Source of the DNA: Populus alba | Taxonomy: Eukaryota; Streptophyta; Magnoliopsida; Malpighiales; Salicaceae | Direction of reading: 5' to 3' | Length of the DNA stretch: 64,000 nt | Assembly (NCBI RefSeq): GCF_005239225.2 | Contig: NC_133300.1 | Coordinates: 20,759,584 to 20,823,583 of the forward strand | Shown: positions 12,431 to 22,131 of the stretch, piece by piece | How positions within the stretch are numbered: position 1 is the first letter of the stretch | Layout of the letters: each line of letters begins with the position of its first letter | The notes under the pieces: model-generated | Databases searched by the model: none | The model's input: the letters and a program-made list of their open reading frames with translations, nothing else | What the model was told of the DNA's origin: nothing | Program-made: the position numbers and the translations under genes

Positions 12431-12756
12431 GAATATACTTTTTAGTTAGCAGTAAATTAAGTATTTTCATAAGACTTAAATGGTTAAGATTGCTACGTTA
12501 GTAGCTTATTTACTGTTCAACGTTGAGAAGCAACGAAGCCCAATAACAGGACAGATCACAAGGAAATTGTATAGCAGCCCAAGCTACAAGCCAATGAAGA
12601 GTCCACAACATAATTGTCAGATCCAACCCAGTATCTGAAAAAAGTTTAAACCTTTTTATTGTTAATTTTAGAAACTGTTTGTTGTTTATATTTTAAAAAT
12701 ATATTTTTTAAAAATTAAAATTTTATTTTATTTTTTTCTCTACTTAAATTTTTTAA

Positions 12757-12763
12757 ATATATA

Positions 12764-12799
<36 letters not shown>

Positions 12800-12808
12800 T
12801 GTATGTAT
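12757..12808. repeat. Compound (AT)n(GTAT)n microsatellite
   Basis: An AT run passes directly into about nine GTAT units (12772-12808). Confidence 0.95.
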
Positions 12809-12809
12809 T

Positions 12810-13840
12810 AGTTTATGGACTAAATCTTTAGTTAGCGTTAACTTCTTTTTTAATATATATTGACATATTCTTTGCTATTGAGATTTGAATATAGCGAGAG
12901 ACCATTTCCTGTAATTTTTCTTTATTAATATGAATTCCACTGCTTTGTGTTCTGTAACTCAAATTCCATTATGTATTTATTTGTTTATGCTTATCTTTAA
13001 AAGGGCAAGAGGAAGATGATCTGTCTAGTGGGTGTTGGGAATACAGGGACGATGACACCATCTTGTTACTTTGAAGATCAGCATGTAGTCGCCCCTTGTA
13101 TTCCTTCCAACAGTGAAATAACACATTTATTTTTTTATGGAAACATGACGAAGACACTGTATATCTTAAAACAAGTCAATTACTAGCGGACATTCTAAAT
13201 TGTTTTAATTATATGAGTATATAGAACTTGAATTCATCTCTTAGAGATTAGGTGTATTTAAATTAATTTTACAGATCTTGAAATTAATAAGTATATAAGT
13301 TTTCGGTGATTAAAATATTTATTGTAAAATTCTAATTAGTAACTTCTAAAAAACAAATTTAGGGACTGACCGGTTGAGTTATACCTCTCAAAATTATTTT
13401 TTATCTTTTTTAATTTTTTAGTTCTATGCAGTATCTCACTAACTTTTTCATATAATTAAAATTAAATTTATTTCTTTGTTTTAATCAAATACAGGTCATC
13501 TTTATTGAAGAATTTTTATATATAAAAAACACTCCTTGTTCTTTTGAAAATGGAGATTTTATCTCTCAAAACTTATTTTGTGAATATAAACAACCTTAAT
13601 TGAATATAATTTTGGAAGATAAATTTATTCCTGGCATGCCACTGATATAATTATAAAGGGCCGGGGAAAACCTCTTTGAAGACAACGGGCAGTACTGTAG
13701 CAACCTTTAATGATGCTAAATTCCTCCCCCTTCATCCAAAACCTATTTTCTATGATCAGTCTTATCAAGAAAGAATAAAGTCTTACAATTCCTGTTCCAA
13801 ATATATATATATGTTACTAGTGGCTTCAAGAACATCCCCT
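12810..13840. other. Spacer upstream of the universal stress protein gene
   Basis: AT-rich sequence with no recognised exon. The last few hundred bases are presumably the USP promoter. Confidence 0.5.
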
Positions 13841-13847
13841 CCAGCTC

Positions 13848-13855
13848 TATAAATA
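13848..13855 (+). promoter_or_regulatory. Putative TATA box of the universal stress protein gene
   Basis: TATAAATA lies about 112 bp upstream of the ATG at 13967, leaving room for a normal 5' UTR. Confidence 0.55.
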
Positions 13856-13966
13856 AATAATCAAAAGCCAAAGGGAATTTCAAGTAGCATATAGATTGTG
13901 ACCATCCAGCATTCAATAAATACAGCAACTCCAACAATATCTTTAGAGAAAGAGAGCATTTTAGAG

Positions 13967-15362
13967 ATGGGAAAAGCACGTACGTTTGGTGTTGGCATGG
14001 ACTACTCCCCTGCAAGCAAGGCAGCCCTCCGTTGGGCAGCGGAGAATTTGATAGACGAGGGAGACCGAGTTATTCTAATCCAAGCTCAGCCTCCTAAAGC
14101 TGATCATACCAGGAAGCAGCTTTTCGAGGACAATGGATCACGTAAGTATTTTTCTAGATTTCACCACTATTTCTTGCCCTGAAGATTCAGGATCATGCAC
14201 AGTACTGGTATACATTCATATTTTATTTTTATTATTTATGAAGCTAATGTTTCTTGTTTTTTTGTTTTTTTTTTTTTTTTTGTCGGGGATGCATGATGAG
14301 TTCAGCTTTAGTGCCACTTGAGGAATTCAGGGAGATTAATTATTCAAAGCAATATGGGCTTACTCATGATCCTGAAGTGCTTGACATTCTTGATACAGTT
14401 TCGAAGACCAAAGGGGTAAGCATGATCTTTTGATCTGTACGTTCTCTTTATAATCTCCAGCTAGAAAATGATGTATTGATGATGGTGTGGGGAGCGCAGG
14501 CTAAGGTGGTGGCTAAGGTTTACTGGGGAGATCCAAGGGAGAAGCTGATTGATTCTGTGGATGATCTCAAGCTGGATTCTCTTGTTATTGGAAGTAGGGG
14601 TTTAGGTGCTATCAAGAGGTACTTTTCTTCACCACTAACTACTTTATTTCTGAATTCTTTCCCTCGTTTTGATTTCATGAGTCAAGTTTAGCTCTTCTTC
14701 TTCTCAATATCAAGTTGGATCGATTCTCTTGTTATTTTCTACTTCTTCTTTATATCATCCACGAGCTAATGAAGGGAAACAAATTTAGCTGAGTGATTTC
14801 TTGTCTCCAATATTATAGTAATTAAACCCGGCTTAGCAATTGATTAGATAAACTTGTTGGGTGTCAATTTCAGCAACTTAATTTGGATAAATGTTGATGG
14901 GTTGACTCAGAAAAGTCAGCATAAATTTGTTTAAAAAATTTTGAGTTGATTTCTACGCCAAATAAGACCAAATCCAAATCTAGGCACGAACCTCAGCCAA
15001 TCTATATCCATGCTCTCAATCAAATTACTAGTTGACATTCACCGAGGCTTTTAACCCGACGGTTCTGGCAAAGATTTTGTTGCCTCTACATCCTGGATTC
15101 AAGCCTTAACATATATACATGTCATTCTTGTGGTGTTTTACTTATTTACTAGGCTTGTAGGATATTCAGTGGATCCGAGAATTAGTCATGGTACGTGTAA
15201 ACTAGCCCAAATATCCCGGGTTATCAAAAAAAAAAAAAAAATTACTAGTTAACACTCATTTTCAACTATGCTGATTGCAGGGTTTTGCTTGGGAGTGTTA
15301 GCCACTATGTGGTGACAAATGCTTCATGTCCAGTCACCGTGGTTAAGGGATCCAAACCCTAA
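13967..15362 (+). CDS. Universal stress protein (USP/UspA domain), ATP-binding type
   Basis: Four exons: 13967-14141, 14306-14415, 14500-14618 and 15281-15362. Together they total 486 nt (161 aa), typical for small plant USPs. The start is the first in-frame ATG ([14 protein letters not shown]). The protein is a single UspA fold: beta strand with the conserved acidic residue ([17 protein letters not shown]), then VILIQAQPP, then [17 protein letters not shown], then [10 protein letters not shown]. The G-2x-G-9x-GS nucleotide-binding motif is intact across the exon 3/4 junction, beginning [10 protein letters not shown] and closing with LLGS. This marks the ATP-binding class. Ends in [11 protein letters not shown]. 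Family role: small cytosolic ATP-binding protein induced by stresses such as hypoxia or drought. The specific trigger cannot be read from sequence. All junctions are GT-AG with consistent phase. Confidence 0.93.
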
Positions 15363-15690
15363 TGTCCTCAAGAATCTGTCTTCTGTGGCACAAAACGGGA
15401 TTGACGGCAATATTATGAGGCTCAATTTGTGTGCATGCTCTCATCTATTTCTTACAGTATTTTATCTTGTCGCATACATATTTGGTAAGATCAGTAGATT
15501 CAAGTTAGGAGTGATGGCGTGAAGAAAGTGCGATGTTTATATGAATGATTCCCTTATAATTTGAGCCCATTTCTTTTATGCATTTGCAGAAAGAGTTTCC
15601 TTTTGTCATATGCCAAAGCATATTGATATTAATATGCACCGCCTCCATCCAAAAACACCTTTAAAATCTCAAATTAATTAGCATAAAAAA
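15363..15690 (+). other. 3' UTR and flank of the USP gene
   Basis: Directly follows the stop codon and is less AT-rich than the spacer beyond. No separate gene. Confidence 0.5.
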
Positions 15691-15704
15691 AAAATGAAAA
15701 ACAA

Positions 15705-15919
15705 CAATTATAATCAATCACACAAGAACACATATTAAATTTATATAAATTTAATTTTCTCTCTCTGTCTCTGGCAACCAAAACGTAAGGAATATAAACA
15801 CTCATCAAATAAGTAAATATCATAATTACATAGATATTTGTTTCCCCATCTTAGGAAAAAAAAAAAAAAACAGAGTGACCGTTCGGGCACTCCTCAATTG
15901 AGTCATCCCATTCCATTCA

Positions 15920-15969
<50 letters not shown>

Positions 15970-16770
15970 AATTTAGGATTTAATTGAGTAAATTATGATA
16001 AAGTGTGTATTTAATAATTTGATTACAATATTTTTTTCTAAAATTATCAAATTAATATTATTTTAAATATATTTCAATCTCGTATCAAAAACACACATAT
16101 AAAATTTATATAAATTTAATTTTCTCTTTTTGTCTCTCTGACAACCAAAATTAAAGAATATAAACACTCATCAAATAAGTAAATATAATAAATACATAGA
16201 TATTTGTTTTCCTCACTTGTACTCTCAGTTTTTTCTTAAAAAACCCGACACAAACATTAATGCACATTTAGGGAGTGTTTCCAATCATAAATTTGTGGTG
16301 GAGGCCTGCTTCAATTCATTTTTGGTAGTGTGTTAATTTGGAAAAAAAAAAATTCCATAAATCTAAATTGGATCCCTAAACTTAATATTTTCTTAGTTTG
16401 GTCCTTAAAGTATCATATATTTTTCAATTAGATCTTTCCATTCATGGGTATTATAGTGACGTTCAACATTTGGACCCAATTAAGTAACATCAGACACACT
16501 GAAAATGGTATTGATAAAATTAATTAATTTAAAATGAAAATGAGGATCAGGTTGTTTGCTTGGGATAAAAATGAAGGTTTCCTCTTAAATCCTCACTATT
16601 CTTTCTCCGTCTTAGAAAGTGTGTATTTAATAATTTGATATATATTTAAATTTAGAATGTAATGGAGAAAATTATGATAAAGAGTGTATTTAATAATTCG
16701 ATTAAAATAATTTTTTTAAATTATCAAATTAATATTATTTTTAATATATTTCAATCTCGTATATATCAAA
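15705..16770. repeat. Nested direct repeats with an (AT)n tract
   Basis: Two interleaved repeat pairs. Block a: about 15715-15855 and 16090-16215, sharing TTTATATAAATTTAATTTTC and AACACTCATCAAATAAGTAAATAT. Block b: about 15968-16090 and 16640-16762, sharing GTGTATTTAATAATT and TATTTCAATCTCGTAT. A 42-bp (AT)n lies at 15924-15966. The arrangement suggests local duplication of an unidentified element. No coding potential. Confidence 0.7.
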
Positions 16771-17560
16771 ACCATTGAAAATGACTTATAACAACATTCT
16801 AGTTTGGTGTTTTTTTTTTTTTGGAAAAAAAATCTTTTTAAAAGCATTTGAACCATAATATCAAATGATTTGAAATTACTAAAAAATAATTACATTTAGG
16901 ATGACATTGAGAATAGGAAAAAGAATTGGGGATGAAATCGAGTTTCCACTGACTCTTAATTTCTTCTCCTTTTTCAGTCTTTTAAGAAAACCCACGAGTA
17001 CAGATGCACCTGACTGCCTTGATGTGCGAGCCCGTTTGGCATTGCTGTCAAACTCGTGTTTTGATAAAATTCAATTTTTTTTTTTTTTACTAAAATTAAG
17101 TTACGGTTATACTTTTTGGATCGTTTTGATGTGCTGATATCAAAAATAATTTTTAAAAAATAAAAAAATATCATTTGCATGCATTTCGGTATGAAAAGTT
17201 ATTTAAAAAGCAATCGCTACCATACTGCCAAACACGCTCATGGACAATTCATCCATCACACCTTCTGTTCTGTTTCCAGAACACAAATATATGAAATATA
17301 CATTGATTTGACAGATATGCTCTACCTAGTCCTTTATAGAAATACATCTGTCAAAGATATCTGTAGTCTACCCAACACTTTCTCCAGATTACAAATCAAA
17401 GGATACGTTTCAAAAATTACAGATAAACATGCAAAAAAAGGTAAATGTCTACACTTGTCCATCATCAAGGGATGACGTTTGTGTGTGTATGCATATTTTC
17501 TGATTGTATTTCCTTCTTAGAAACGTTATCTTTTGTTTCGTATGAAAAAATAAACAAACG
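16771..17560. other. Spacer upstream of the S-protein homolog gene
   Basis: Contains a tract at 17020-17215 (GTTTGGCATTGCTGTCAAAC ... TTGCATGCATTTCGGTATGAAAAG) that resembles dispersed AT-rich elements common in such genomes. No gene recognised. Confidence 0.4.
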
Positions 17561-17571
17561 TGAATAATTCC

Positions 17572-17579
17572 TATAAATA
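17572..17579 (+). promoter_or_regulatory. Putative TATA box of the S-protein homolog gene
   Basis: TATAAATA lies about 60 bp upstream of the ATG at 17638. Confidence 0.55.
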
Positions 17580-17637
17580 AGTTGAAAACAATAAAAAAAA
17601 AAACCCAAATACTTGAAGGAAAAACTACTTGATAAAC

Positions 17638-18036
17638 ATGAATTCCTTCACTAAATACTTCAGGGCACTATCTGTATTGTTTACGTTGTTCACAGCCATG
17701 GGTGATGCTTGCTGGACAAAAAGGACATACCTTAACCTCACTAATGATCTGGGACCAGGCTTGCAGCTCTCCCTTCATTGCAAATCCGGGAGTGTTGATC
17801 TCGGACAACAACACCTCGCTCCTCAAGGTAGCTGGTCATTTGATTTTTGTTCTAGTTTTTGGGGAGTTACTTCGTATTTTTGTAATGTGGTATGGAATGG
17901 AGGAAACAAGTGGTTTGACGTCTACACAGGAAAGAGGGATAGCTTTATTTGTGGTGAATGTGGCTGGTCTATACGCCCAACTGGTCCATGCAGGGATCAT
18001 GGTGGCAAAGTAGATTGTTTTCCTTGGAATAAGTAG
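17638..18036 (+). CDS. Plant self-incompatibility S1-type protein homolog (SPH family), secreted
   Basis: A single exon encodes 132 aa, usual for this family of small secreted proteins. The start is the ATG at 17638; an in-frame TTG three codons upstream is not used. A hydrophobic signal peptide covers about residues 1-24 (LSVLFTLFTAMGDA). The mature part has the family pattern: LNLTNDLGPGLQLSLHC, then DLG, then W-x-F at 66-68, TSYFCNVVW, FDVY, and C-x-x-C-x-W-x-I near the end. Eight cysteines (25, 48, 71, 82, 105, 108, 118, 127) suggest up to four disulfides, two to four more cysteines than the simplest members. Known members are extracellular ligands, the founder being the poppy stigma S-determinant. 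Most homologs in other plants have no assigned role, so function here is unknown. No introns and no truncation. Confidence 0.93.
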   Translation: MNSFTKYFRALSVLFTLFTAMGDACWTKRTYLNLTNDLGPGLQLSLHCKSGSVDLGQQHLAPQGSWSFDFCSSFWGVTSYFCNVVWNGGNKWFDVYTGKRDSFICGECGWSIRPTGPCRDHGGKVDCFPWNK

Positions 18037-18354
18037 TCATGTGAGCGCAAGTTGTTGAAGTGGAGGAGATTTAGAAACTGGGAAAAGGACTGTCCTTTTA
18101 CTGCGTTTCTTGAAGCACATCAGTTGAATAAAATAGCACATGAATTGCTCCATTATATTCTATTATTTTTATAACAAATTTTATGCCAAAATCTTTTTGA
18201 TTTTAATCAGCTAGCCAATTCAATCCAACAATTATACATATCTATTACCTCTTCAATCATGCTCGAGGCAGAGGTTTGTATAATGCCATCACCTCTTTTG
18301 ATTGTTTTCCATTACAAGGTGAAAAGAGGAAAAAGAGGAATTGAAATCTTGGCA
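18037..18354 (+). other. 3' flank of the S-protein homolog gene
   Basis: Probable 3' UTR for roughly the first 120 bp, with an AATAAAATA signal-like tract near 18126. After that comes the boundary with the GAD relic. Confidence 0.4.
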
Positions 18355-19301
18355 CCATCCATCTTCTTCTTTTCCATTACAAATTTCTTCTAAATTGTAG
18401 TGATCTCCCTCTGTTCCTCTATATATAGCAGTTTCCTGCTGTTCTTTATCAGCATCAACAGAAATTGAAATCCTGCCACAAACTTTGGATGGCAGGGCTT
18501 CGAGCTCATGTATAACTTTCTGGATGTCTCTGACAAATTGTTCAGTGAACGTGTCTTGATGTCTTGATATCATTTCTTTTTATATAGAAGATGACAGTAA
18601 TTCAGAATTAAAAGATTACAGATCCAAATAGCTGAAACAAGTTGCTGATCTAAATGCAACATGCATTTTAAAAATAATTATTTGTGCAATCCATGCATAA
18701 AGATAATTTATGATTGCAACACAAGATTATAATTGAATATCAAGAAAAATAAATATCATTGCATAACAATCAAAAGTGGAGTCTTTCTCTTAATTATGTG
18801 TAAATAATTAAATCTCTTGCCTGTAATTCAGTGGCGACAGGATATTCATCCATGTCAACATTGTCTTGTTAACAGAAGCCACGATGAGTTTATCACTTTC
18901 AGGTTCCATTCATGTGGTCACAAAAGATGCCAAGCTAAGCCTAGGATTACCATTTAACACTAAGTCATCATTTATGATCTGGCAGGCAGCCTCTTTAGGA
19001 TTGAATTCTTTGGCATTTTGAACCTGAAAGAAAATCCACCACAGAAAAAAATTATTCAGAACTCAATATTAAACAGATTCAATTAGTGATAAAGAAATGT
19101 AGGAAAAAAAGATAGCATCACCTTGGAAATGAGGCTCGAACATATTGAGATACAAATGCTGAGTGGACAGATTCAATTAGTGATAAAGAAATGTAGGAAA
19201 AAAAGATAGTATCACCTTGGAAATGAGGCTCGAACATATTGAGATACAAATGTTGAGTGGACAGAAACATGGTTGTCTGGTGCAGTCTTGGAGTGAGTCA
19301 T
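18355..19301 (-). pseudogene. Glutamate decarboxylase pseudogene, internally deleted
   Basis: The minus strand retains only pieces of a GAD gene. Exon 1 (ATG at 19301, MTHSKTAPDNHVSVHSTF) and exon 2 (18829-19024, with [13 protein letters not shown] and a DMDEYPV-coding stretch) are present, then the tail of the last exon (about 18355-18560, VRDIQKVIHELEALPS). The PLP-binding core exons are missing. Exon 2 has a one-base deletion near its start relative to the complete copy. It also has a TGG-to-TGA change in the VTTW motif (TGA at 18912-18910) and a second one-base deletion before DMDEYPV. The terminal piece is frameshifted and has a stop in what was the calmodulin-binding tail. Exon 1 is partly tandemly duplicated. 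It cannot make an enzyme. It is a sister of the GAD gene at 22132-26512, same orientation. Confidence 0.9.
19073..19260. repeat. 94-bp exact-period tandem duplication in the GAD relic
   Basis: Copies at 19073-19166 and 19167-19260 differ at only about two positions. The unit spans the 3' half of GAD exon 1, its donor, and the first part of intron 1. The low divergence makes this much younger than the pseudogene's other lesions. Confidence 0.95.
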
Positions 19302-20020
19302 GATCAAGAAAAGATCAGATATGGAGAGAAAGAGAACGAGAACGAGAGAGAGGTGGCAATAAGGAGAAAACGGGAGATCTCCAGTAATTCAGGAGTTGTA
19401 CACTGTTGATGAGAACTAGGCTGGAAAAGCTACGGCAGAAAGCAGAAGCAAGGAAACAGCAGCAAAGTCAGTAGGTCGGCAAACAGTCCTGGTGGAGAAG
19501 GACTTCCAGCAGCTGTAGATCGGCGGAGAAAGAGGAAGTATCTTACAAGGAAAAAGGAGGAGGAAAGCTCAAAATTAAAAGGAGACAGTTTTGAAGGCAG
19601 CAAATTAACCGTGGCAGAACTTGGTTTCTGAGTTGAGTTACGAGTTCTGATTTGTTACAATCCTGACATAAAGAAGGTGCTGCAAACAATCCTGACAGAG
19701 AACACTCCACCTAGCCATGGATTCAATTTCCGTCTTTTGCAAGGGATGCAGCCCCAAACACAGAAAAGAAGAGAGGCTGAAAACCCATGCCCAAAGAAGA
19801 TAAACAACAACAATAGCAACAGAAAGGTACGAAGTCAAACAACAATAGTCCAGGTGAGAAATATATAAATTATATTTTTGAAAATTTATTTAATAATTTA
19901 ATTTGTTTAGATGAGATGGTTTTTTAACATAACATCAAAATATTCTTAAATAAATGGTCACGAGGTAACTCTTTTGAATTGAGACTGTTCTTTAACAACC
20001 CATCCCTTAGTGAAGCTTCT
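19302..20020. other. Purine-rich region between the GAD relic and the SF3B2 fragment
   Basis: Contains GAGAACGAGAACGAGAGAGAGG near 19337, presumably old GAD promoter/5' UTR, and a stretch at 19400-19850 that is less AT-rich than usual spacer. Part may be gene-derived, given Lys/Arg/Gln-rich translations, but I could not match it to a family. No intact gene. Confidence 0.4.
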
Positions 20021-20039
20021 CGATTCAGCTAGTCTGGTT

Positions 20040-20308
20040 CCAATTCAGTACGGAAAGAAGATTTTTTGGGGTGATTTGGAGGAAGTAGAAGAGGAAGAAA
20101 AAGAGGAGGAAAAACTTGATGAAGAGGAGTTGGAGGGCATTGTTCATTCCGTTGATAGCCTTTCTAGCACACCAACTGGAGTTGAGACTCCTGATGTTGT
20201 TGACCTTCGTAAGCAACTGAGAAAGGAAAACAAGAGAGGGTTGTTGCAGGGACTATACTTGAAACAACAAAGAGCTTTAATGCCAATAATTGAAGGAAGT
20301 GATTGTTG
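20040..20308 (+). pseudogene. Fragment of splicing factor 3B subunit 2 (SF3B2/SAP145)
   Basis: The plus-strand frame reads FWGDLEEVEEEE, an acidic run, DEEELEGIVHSVDSLS, then STPTGVETPDVVDLRKQ. This matches the highly characteristic acidic / ST-PTGVETPD-VIDLRK segment of SF3B2, a U2 snRNP protein. After RKENKRG the similarity decays through indels, roughly at the YQVLEEKE-like segment of the family, and stops at the edge of the inverted repeat at about 20309. Only about 80 of several hundred residues are present. There is no start exon, no upstream exons were found, and the sequence ends abruptly, so this is a captured or processed gene fragment, not a gene. Confidence 0.85.
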
Positions 20309-21092
20309 TGTGTGGTTCCGCACCATATGATAATGAACCATCATATTAATTAGTAAGAGGCAACAGGCTGTCTCTTTGAAAAACAACATATTACCATTGT
20401 AGCAACAGAATGGTTTTAAATAGAACAGAGAAAAAAGAGCACGGGAGAAAAAAAGAAAAAAGGCAGTGAGCAGTCTGTCTTCATTCTTCGATATGTAGCT
20501 CATTAACATTGGATAGAGATGAGATTTTTCCAGACAATTATAGATATGTTGCTCTTCATTCTAAATGGTTAGATCGAGGATTAATGATGCTCAAACTAGT
20601 TTTTTTATTAAAAAACATGATTGTCAGTGTTATGAGTTTTTCTCGAATAATTCTCTATTTAATCTTGTTGTATTCTAAAAATAAAAATGTTTGACTACAA
20701 CATATATATTATCAAAAACAAAATATTCTTTGAATACAACAAGATTAAAAAGAGAAATGTTTGAGAAAAACTCATAACACTAATAGCCTTGTTTTCTGAC
20801 CAAGAAATTAGTTTGTACACCACCAATCTTCAATCTAACCATTCATAATGAAAAACAAAGTGTTTAGAATCAGCTATCGAAATCGCAGCTCAATCTAATG
20901 GTTAACGAGCTGCAAATCAAAAAATAAAAACAGACTGCTCACTACCTCTTTTCTTTCTTTCTCCCGTGCTCTCTCTTCTGTTAAAAACCATTATGTTGCT
21001 ACAGTGGTAATATTTTGTTTTTCAAAAGGACAGTCTGCTACCTCTTACTAATTAATATGCGTTCTCATTATCACATAGTGCAGGACGACACA
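20309..21092. repeat. ~785-bp foldback (long inverted repeat) element
   Basis: The left arm 20309-20700 is complementary, with mismatches and indels, to the right arm 20705-21092. Clear paired blocks include TTAATTAGTAAGAGG (20354) with CCTCTTACTAATTAA (21041). Others are GCACGGGAGAAA with TTTCTCCCGTGC, GTGAGCAGTCTG with CAGACTGCTCAC, GTTATGAGTTTTTCTC with its complement at 20763, and AATCTTGTTGTATTC with GAATACAACAAGATT (20732). The arms meet with almost no spacer, so a transcript would form a very long imperfect hairpin. Its left end abuts an SF3B2 fragment and its right end an eIF4A3 fragment. It could be a foldback/MITE-type transposon or a rearranged inverted duplication. No transposase is seen. 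Confidence 0.9.
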
Positions 21093-21348
21093 AAACAGCG
21101 AGGATATTTGAAAACTAGAATCATGTAGTCTCTGCAACTCCAGGCAGAGCCTGTGACATTATCAAGAGTAGGTCATTAAGTACAATAGCCATTAGAGTAC
21201 TAGTTCTTGATGAATCTGATTAGAAGTTGAGCAGATGGTTCAAGGATAGAATTTATGAAGATATCTCGCATTTGAGCTTCAGGTTTTATTGATTTCTCCT
21301 AGTCTTCCTAGTGAAATTTTGGAGATGACTAGCAAGTTCATGACGGAG
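21093..21348 (+). pseudogene. Fragment of DEAD-box RNA helicase eIF4A3
   Basis: Plus-strand translation gives [17 protein letters not shown], then [10 protein letters not shown], a TAG where the family has Glu, KLSRWFKDRIYED and, after a frame change, LPSEILEMTSKFMTE. These are helicase motifs Ib (TPGR) and II (the DEAD-box equivalent DESD), followed by the segment after motif III. The VLDESD form and EILEMTSKFMTE are typical of eIF4A3, the exon-junction-complex helicase. There are in-frame stops and at least one frameshift, and the motif III SAT is mutated. The first half and the C-terminal RecA domain are absent. A Lys/Glu-rich low-complexity tract follows. It is a broken fragment, on the same strand as the SF3B2 piece. 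Confidence 0.85.
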
Positions 21349-22131
21349 GAAAAGCAAAAAGAAAAGGGAAGAAACAGAAAAGAAAGAAGGAAAAAAAACA
21401 GATATAAGAAAAATAAAGAGAAAGGAGAAGAGAACCCTTTGGTCCTGCTCACAGAGGAAGAGGAACTTCTCAGCCCCCTTAAAATCCTTCTCCCTCTCCC
21501 ACCGGTCATATTTTACTTGATATGAAAATATTAAAAAATTAATTTTAAACAATTTTTTTCTTAAAGTTTTATGAAACATCATTTAAAACATAATAATTCC
21601 AAACTTCGCCTCCACTCCCAAACCAACCCGAACAAGGCTTTAGATGCATTGAAAGGGAGGAACAGAGGGGAAAGGCAACTCTCGTGAACATTGTAGTTTT
21701 AGTGGAAAGGCATATCATAACATTGTTTTATCGGGAGAACTCATTTTAGTCGCTAATAAATAAACTTATTCTCAATTGAGTACCAAAACAAAATGTTTTA
21801 TTGATTATTAGGTCTCACATGTTTTAATTTCTCGATTGTATCCCTTCGTCAATGTTTGTTATACAATTGATGACAAGATTAATAGAAACTTGTAAAAGAA
21901 CCTATTGAGAAGTAGGAAATATATAAATTCCTCGTAATCCTTGGTTGATTAGTATTCGAAGCATAAATCCATTCTTCGATTTCCAAGATACACATAATCA
22001 AGTAGTTGCGCTATAAATAAACTCAAGATGGTAAAAAAAAACAATCCGATTGACAAGACGCTCAACATTAGAGATAATAAAATTGCGAAAGTAAAATATT
22101 CCAGCTCAATCCATCATGATCTTTCCATTCT
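21349..22131. other. Lys-codon-rich tract and spacer 3' of GAD
   Basis: 21349-21425 is an A/G-rich low-complexity run without family similarity. The remainder is spacer and probable GAD 3' UTR close to 22131. No gene recognised. Confidence 0.45.

Noticed and set aside
12757..12808. Regularly spaced repeat resembling an array
   Set aside because: It is a simple (GTAT)n microsatellite. Units are 4 bp with no spacers, so it is not CRISPR-like.
13898..13966. N-terminal extension of the USP from a GTG
   Set aside because: There is no in-frame ATG before 13967, and family members start with a short MGKAR-like sequence.
17629..17637. Upstream TTG as start of the S-protein homolog
   Set aside because: It is not an ATG. 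The ATG at 17638 gives a normal signal peptide and the usual TATA spacing.
21349..21525. Lys/Arg-rich open frame after the eIF4A3 fragment
   Set aside because: The frame is opened by A/G low complexity; it has no start context or family similarity. It is a compositional artefact next to a pseudogene.
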